Below are positions 5,577-7,422 of a DNA stretch of 7,422 nt, in pieces (position 1 is the first letter of the stretch; every line of letters begins with the position of its first letter). A model generated the notes under the pieces. That model was given only the letters and a program-made list of their open reading frames with translations. It was not told the DNA's origin and did not search any database. This DNA comes from Devosia sp. (GTDB taxonomy: Bacteria; Pseudomonadota; Alphaproteobacteria; Rhizobiales; Devosiaceae): positions 1 through 7,422 of the forward strand of contig JAQGKG010000134.1 of assembly GCA_028290245.1 (NCBI GenBank), in the 5' to 3' direction. The position numbers were made by a program, and so were the translations under genes.

Positions 5577-5759
5577 TTAGAGCTTGAACGCCGACTCCGC
5601 CGCTTTGCGTGTCGCATCACGCGCTTCGATTGCCGTCTTGAGGCGGCTGATTTCGACTTCCAGCAAGCCAATGCGATGCGTCAGTTCTTCCACCGACATG
5701 GCATCGATGGGCATGCCGGTCTCATGGCCCTTGGGCTTTTTGATTTCTTCGTCAAACAT
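5577..5759 (-). CDS. DUF1192 family small coiled-coil protein
   Basis: 60 residues, normal size for DUF1192, a conserved small family of alphaproteobacteria with no established function. After a polar N-terminus comes MPIDAMSVEELTHRIGLLEV (16-35) and a continuing amphipathic helix with leucines and isoleucines in heptad spacing and an RxxRKAAExxF ending, so a short coiled coil is expected. The protein is soluble, with no signal or membrane segment. The start is strongly supported: AAAGGAGG (complement of 5773-5766) lies 6 nt before the ATG. It is divergent from the quinone oxidoreductase gene with 81 bp between. Its transcript probably runs toward the terminator at 5357-5384 unless it ends earlier. 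The family call rests on the sequence pattern and on the usual neighbourhood of these genes. Confidence 0.85.
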   Translation of the reverse strand: MFDEEIKKPKGHETGMPIDAMSVEELTHRIGLLEVEISRLKTAIEARDATRKAAESAFKL

Positions 5760-5788
5760 CGAGAGCCTCCTTTGCCAGCGTCAGCAGC

Positions 5789-5816
5789 AGTTTAGCCCGA
5801 TGGGCTTGCAGAGCAA
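5789..5816 (-). promoter_or_regulatory. Candidate DUF1192 promoter
   Basis: Minus-strand TTGCTC (complement of 5816-5811), a 16-bp spacer and TAAACT (5794-5789), roughly 23 bp before the Shine-Dalgarno. Hexamer matches are 3 and 4 of 6, so this is a weak call. No clear plus-strand promoter for the oxidoreductase is visible in the same 81-bp spacer. Confidence 0.28.
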
Positions 5817-5840
5817 GGGCGCATCAGCCAGCATGGCGCC

Positions 5841-6854
5841 ATGACCCTCCCCACCCAGATGAATGCCGTCGCCATCGCCCGTCCCGGCGGACCAGATGGG
5901 CTCGAGCAACAAAGCTGGCCGATGCCAGTGCCCGGCGCGGGCGAAGTGCTGATCCGCGTCGCTGCCGCTGGGGTCAACGGTCCTGATCTGGCGCAGCGCC
6001 GCGGCCATTACGACCCGCCGGCCGGCGCCTCGCCCCTGCCGGGCCTCGAAGTCGCCGGCGAGATCGCTGCTGTCGGCCCTGACGTAACCCACTGGCACCT
6101 CGGCGACCGCGTCATAGCGCTGACCAACGGCGGCGGTTACGCCGAATACGTCGCCGTCGCTGCCGGCCAGGTGCTCCCGGTGCCGGACGGCTGGTCCCTC
6201 ACCGAAGCCGCCGCCCTGCCCGAAACCTGGTTCACCATCACCCAGACCCTCGTCATGCGCTCCGGGCTCGAAGCGGGCATGAGCGTGCTGGTGCATGGCG
6301 CATCCGGCGGCATTGGCGGCGCCGCAATCCAGATCGCCAGCATTCTAGGAGCCCGTTCCATCGCCGTGGTCTCCTCAACCGCCAAGGCAGACTATGCAAT
6401 GCGCCTCGGCGCCTTCGCCTCCATCAACTACACAACCGAGGATGTCGCGGCCCGCGCGCTGGAGCTGAGCGACGGCAACGGCGTCGACCGCGTCATGGAC
6501 ATCATCGGTGGCGCCATGACCGAAAAGAATATCGCGGCCAGCGCTCGCGGCGGCCATATCGTCCAGGTTTCCACGCTTGATGGCACCAACCCCAACATCT
6601 CTCTACGCAGCATCATGGCCAAGCAACTGACGCTGTCCGGCTCCACCCTCCGCCCACAAAGCCCGCAGACCAAAGCCGCTATCGCCATCCGCATCCGCAC
6701 CGACCTGCTGCCGGCATTATCCACGCCTGGCTTCATCAAGCCCAGCGTCACCACCTTCCCCATGGCCAATGCGCCCGATGCCCATCGCGCCATGGAAGGC
6801 CGAGGTCATCTCGGCAAGATCGTGCTGCTGACGACGTTCGGCTCGGAAGCCTGA
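5841..6854 (+). CDS. NAD(P)H:quinone oxidoreductase, PIG3 type (zinc-independent MDR family)
   Basis: 337 residues, full length for the quinone-oxidoreductase branch of the medium-chain dehydrogenase/reductase superfamily, soluble and cytoplasmic. Residues ~1-125 form the GroES-like catalytic domain, with AAAGVNGPDLAQRRGHY (41-57), PGLEVAGEIAAVG (67-79) and LGDRV (87-91). ALPETWFT (125-132) leads into the nucleotide-binding fold, whose VHGASGGIGGAAIQ (151-164) binds the NADPH phosphates. HLGKIVLL (323-330) closes the domain. No structural or catalytic zinc cysteines are present, as expected. Members reduce quinones with NADPH, usually by single-electron transfer; the natural substrate here is unknown. 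The ATG at 5841 has no clear Shine-Dalgarno, and ATG 5859 (residue 7) is an alternative. It is monocistronic by appearance, divergent from DUF1192 and followed by the trcR promoter region. Confidence 0.92.
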   Translation: MTLPTQMNAVAIARPGGPDGLEQQSWPMPVPGAGEVLIRVAAAGVNGPDLAQRRGHYDPPAGASPLPGLEVAGEIAAVGPDVTHWHLGDRVIALTNGGGYAEYVAVAAGQVLPVPDGWSLTEAAALPETWFTITQTLVMRSGLEAGMSVLVHGASGGIGGAAIQIASILGARSIAVVSSTAKADYAMRLGAFASINYTTEDVAARALELSDGNGVDRVMDIIGGAMTEKNIAASARGGHIVQVSTLDGTNPNISLRSIMAKQLTLSGSTLRPQSPQTKAAIAIRIRTDLLPALSTPGFIKPSVTTFPMANAPDAHRAMEGRGHLGKIVLLTTFGSEA

Positions 6855-6900
6855 ACCGCTCACATCTCTGCGTTTGCGGTGAGTGTGACCCACATTATCA

Positions 6901-6929
6901 TTGCGGATCGGCCCTCAAACCCATATATT
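6901..6929 (+). promoter_or_regulatory. Candidate trcR promoter
   Basis: TTGCGG (6901-6906), a 17-bp spacer and TATATT (6924-6929, 5 of 6) lie in the 157-bp spacer after the oxidoreductase gene. Transcription would start near 6936, leaving a leader of about 76 nt that includes a GC-rich stretch before the Shine-Dalgarno. Confidence 0.45.
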
Positions 6930-7011
6930 GCGGTTAGTTCCCCCTCAGCATGAAGCAAAGAGGCGGAGCGGTTCGGCGGAAAGCCGGCCGCGCCTGCAGG
7001 AGAGATTTATC

Positions 7012-7338
7012 ATGAGCCAGCCCTTGTTGATGCCTAAGGCGACCGCCGTCTGGCTCGTCGACAACACTGCGCTGTCGTTCGAGCAGATCGCTGCCTTCTG
7101 CACGCTGCATCCGCTTGAAGTTCAGGGCATTGCCGATGGTGATGTCGCCGGCGGCATCATGGGTGCCAGCCCGATCCAGAATGGTCAGCTGACCAAGGAA
7201 GAGATCGAAAAGGCCGAGGCCGATCCTACCTATCGCCTCAAGCTGAGCGAGCCCAAGGTCCACGTGCCCGCAAGCAAGCGCAAGGGTCCGCGCTACACCC
7301 CGATTTCGCGCCGCAACGAGCGTCCCAACGCCATCTAG
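7012..7338 (+). CDS. trcR: DUF1013 / TrcR family cell-cycle regulator, cut short by an in-frame TAG
   Basis: 108 residues up to a TAG at 7336-7338. The sequence MSQPLLMPKATAVWLVDNTA, then FEQIAAFCTLHPLEVQGIADGDVA, GQLTKEEIEKAEADPTYRLKLS and RNERPNAI, is the N-terminal half of the alphaproteobacterial DUF1013 family, named cell cycle transcriptional regulator TrcR in automated annotation and normally a little over 200 residues. ATG 7012 is preceded by AGGAGAG (6998-7004) at 7 nt, so the start is firm; the open frame reaching back to 6901 is not used. Downstream of the stop the same frame continues with family-like sequence (7339-7422). As written, the product would lack the helix-turn-helix-like region, so the gene is either a recent pseudogene or affected by a base-call error. 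Confidence 0.8.
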   Translation: MSQPLLMPKATAVWLVDNTALSFEQIAAFCTLHPLEVQGIADGDVAGGIMGASPIQNGQLTKEEIEKAEADPTYRLKLSEPKVHVPASKRKGPRYTPISRRNERPNAI

Positions 7339-7422
7339 TTGCTGGTTCGCAACCATCCCGAGCTCAAGGACGCCCAGATCATGCGTCTGGTCGGCACCAC
7401 CAAGTCGACCATCGACTCGGTT
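7339..7422 (+). pseudogene. Detached continuation of trcR after the in-frame stop (partial, runs off window)
   Basis: Directly after the TAG, in the same frame, 28 codons read LLVRNHPELKDAQIMRLVGT and on through a TTKSTIDSV-like segment to the window end. This matches the conserved middle of DUF1013 proteins as I know them, including the DAQI..LVGTTK..I pattern that resembles a helix-turn-helix. There is no frame change, no degraded codons and no new Shine-Dalgarno, so it is the rest of one gene and not a separate one. An ATG at 7381 has no ribosome binding site. Confidence 0.7.

Noticed and set aside
5474..5795. Small open frames on both strands around 5474-5844
   Set aside because: They overlap the DUF1192 gene or cross the CtrA-box region, and none has a ribosome binding site or recognisable composition.
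6901..7011. An upstream extension of the trcR frame from TTG 6901
   Set aside because: The extension has no family similarity, overlaps a good promoter, and ATG 7012 has a strong Shine-Dalgarno at 7 nt.
7336..7338. Pyrrolysine or programmed recoding at the trcR TAG
   Set aside because: No pyrrolysine signal, no known use in this protein family and no recoding structure is visible. Mutation or base-call error is simpler.

Overview
The window is a GC-rich, gene-dense stretch of chromosome from an alphaproteobacterium, most likely of the Hyphomicrobiales; a Devosia-like genome is my guess from the style of the proteins and the intergenic palindrome, not something the sequence proves. The evidence is the gene set: a cysteine-free bL31, a DUF1465/RcdA protein, a DUF1192 protein, a DUF1013/TrcR protein and a perfect CtrA-type box. 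RcdA, DUF1192 and TrcR are alphaproteobacterial families. I see no tRNA, rRNA, insertion sequence, phage gene or CRISPR array.

Layout. Positions 1-25 hold the first codons of a minus-strand gene that leaves the window. Positions 199-2214 (+) hold a two-gene operon: a MotA/TolQ/ExbB-type channel protein and a MotB-like protein with a long periplasmic coiled coil and a C-terminal OmpA domain, probably one ion-driven envelope motor. It converges, with stop codons overlapping in CTAG, on a minus-strand MsbA/BmrA-type ABC exporter half-transporter (2211-4031). Divergent from the exporter is rpmE (4250-4471, +), with a hairpin in its leader and a clear intrinsic terminator. Next come a 117-bp palindromic intergenic repeat (4570-4686), then rcdA (4717-5232, -; TTG start).

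The stretch 5233-5576 has no protein gene but is the most structured non-coding part of the window. It carries a probable rcdA promoter, a strong minus-strand terminator with a U8 tail (5357-5384), and about 85 bp upstream of it a perfect TTAA-N7-TTAACC CtrA box placed where the -35 of a minus-strand promoter would be. Together these look like a short CtrA-controlled sRNA gene with two C-rich, Shine-Dalgarno-like-complement segments. After it come a 60-residue DUF1192 gene (5577-5759, -), a PIG3-type NAD(P)H:quinone oxidoreductase (5841-6854, +), and the DUF1013/TrcR gene (from 7012, +).

The TrcR frame is cut by an in-frame TAG at 7336-7338, yet the same frame continues with recognisable family sequence to the window end. 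It is therefore either a fresh nonsense mutation or a base-call error. Two presumed cell-cycle genes (rcdA, trcR) and a CtrA box within about 2.5 kb suggest the right half of the window takes part in the CtrA cell-cycle circuit; the left half is envelope and housekeeping.
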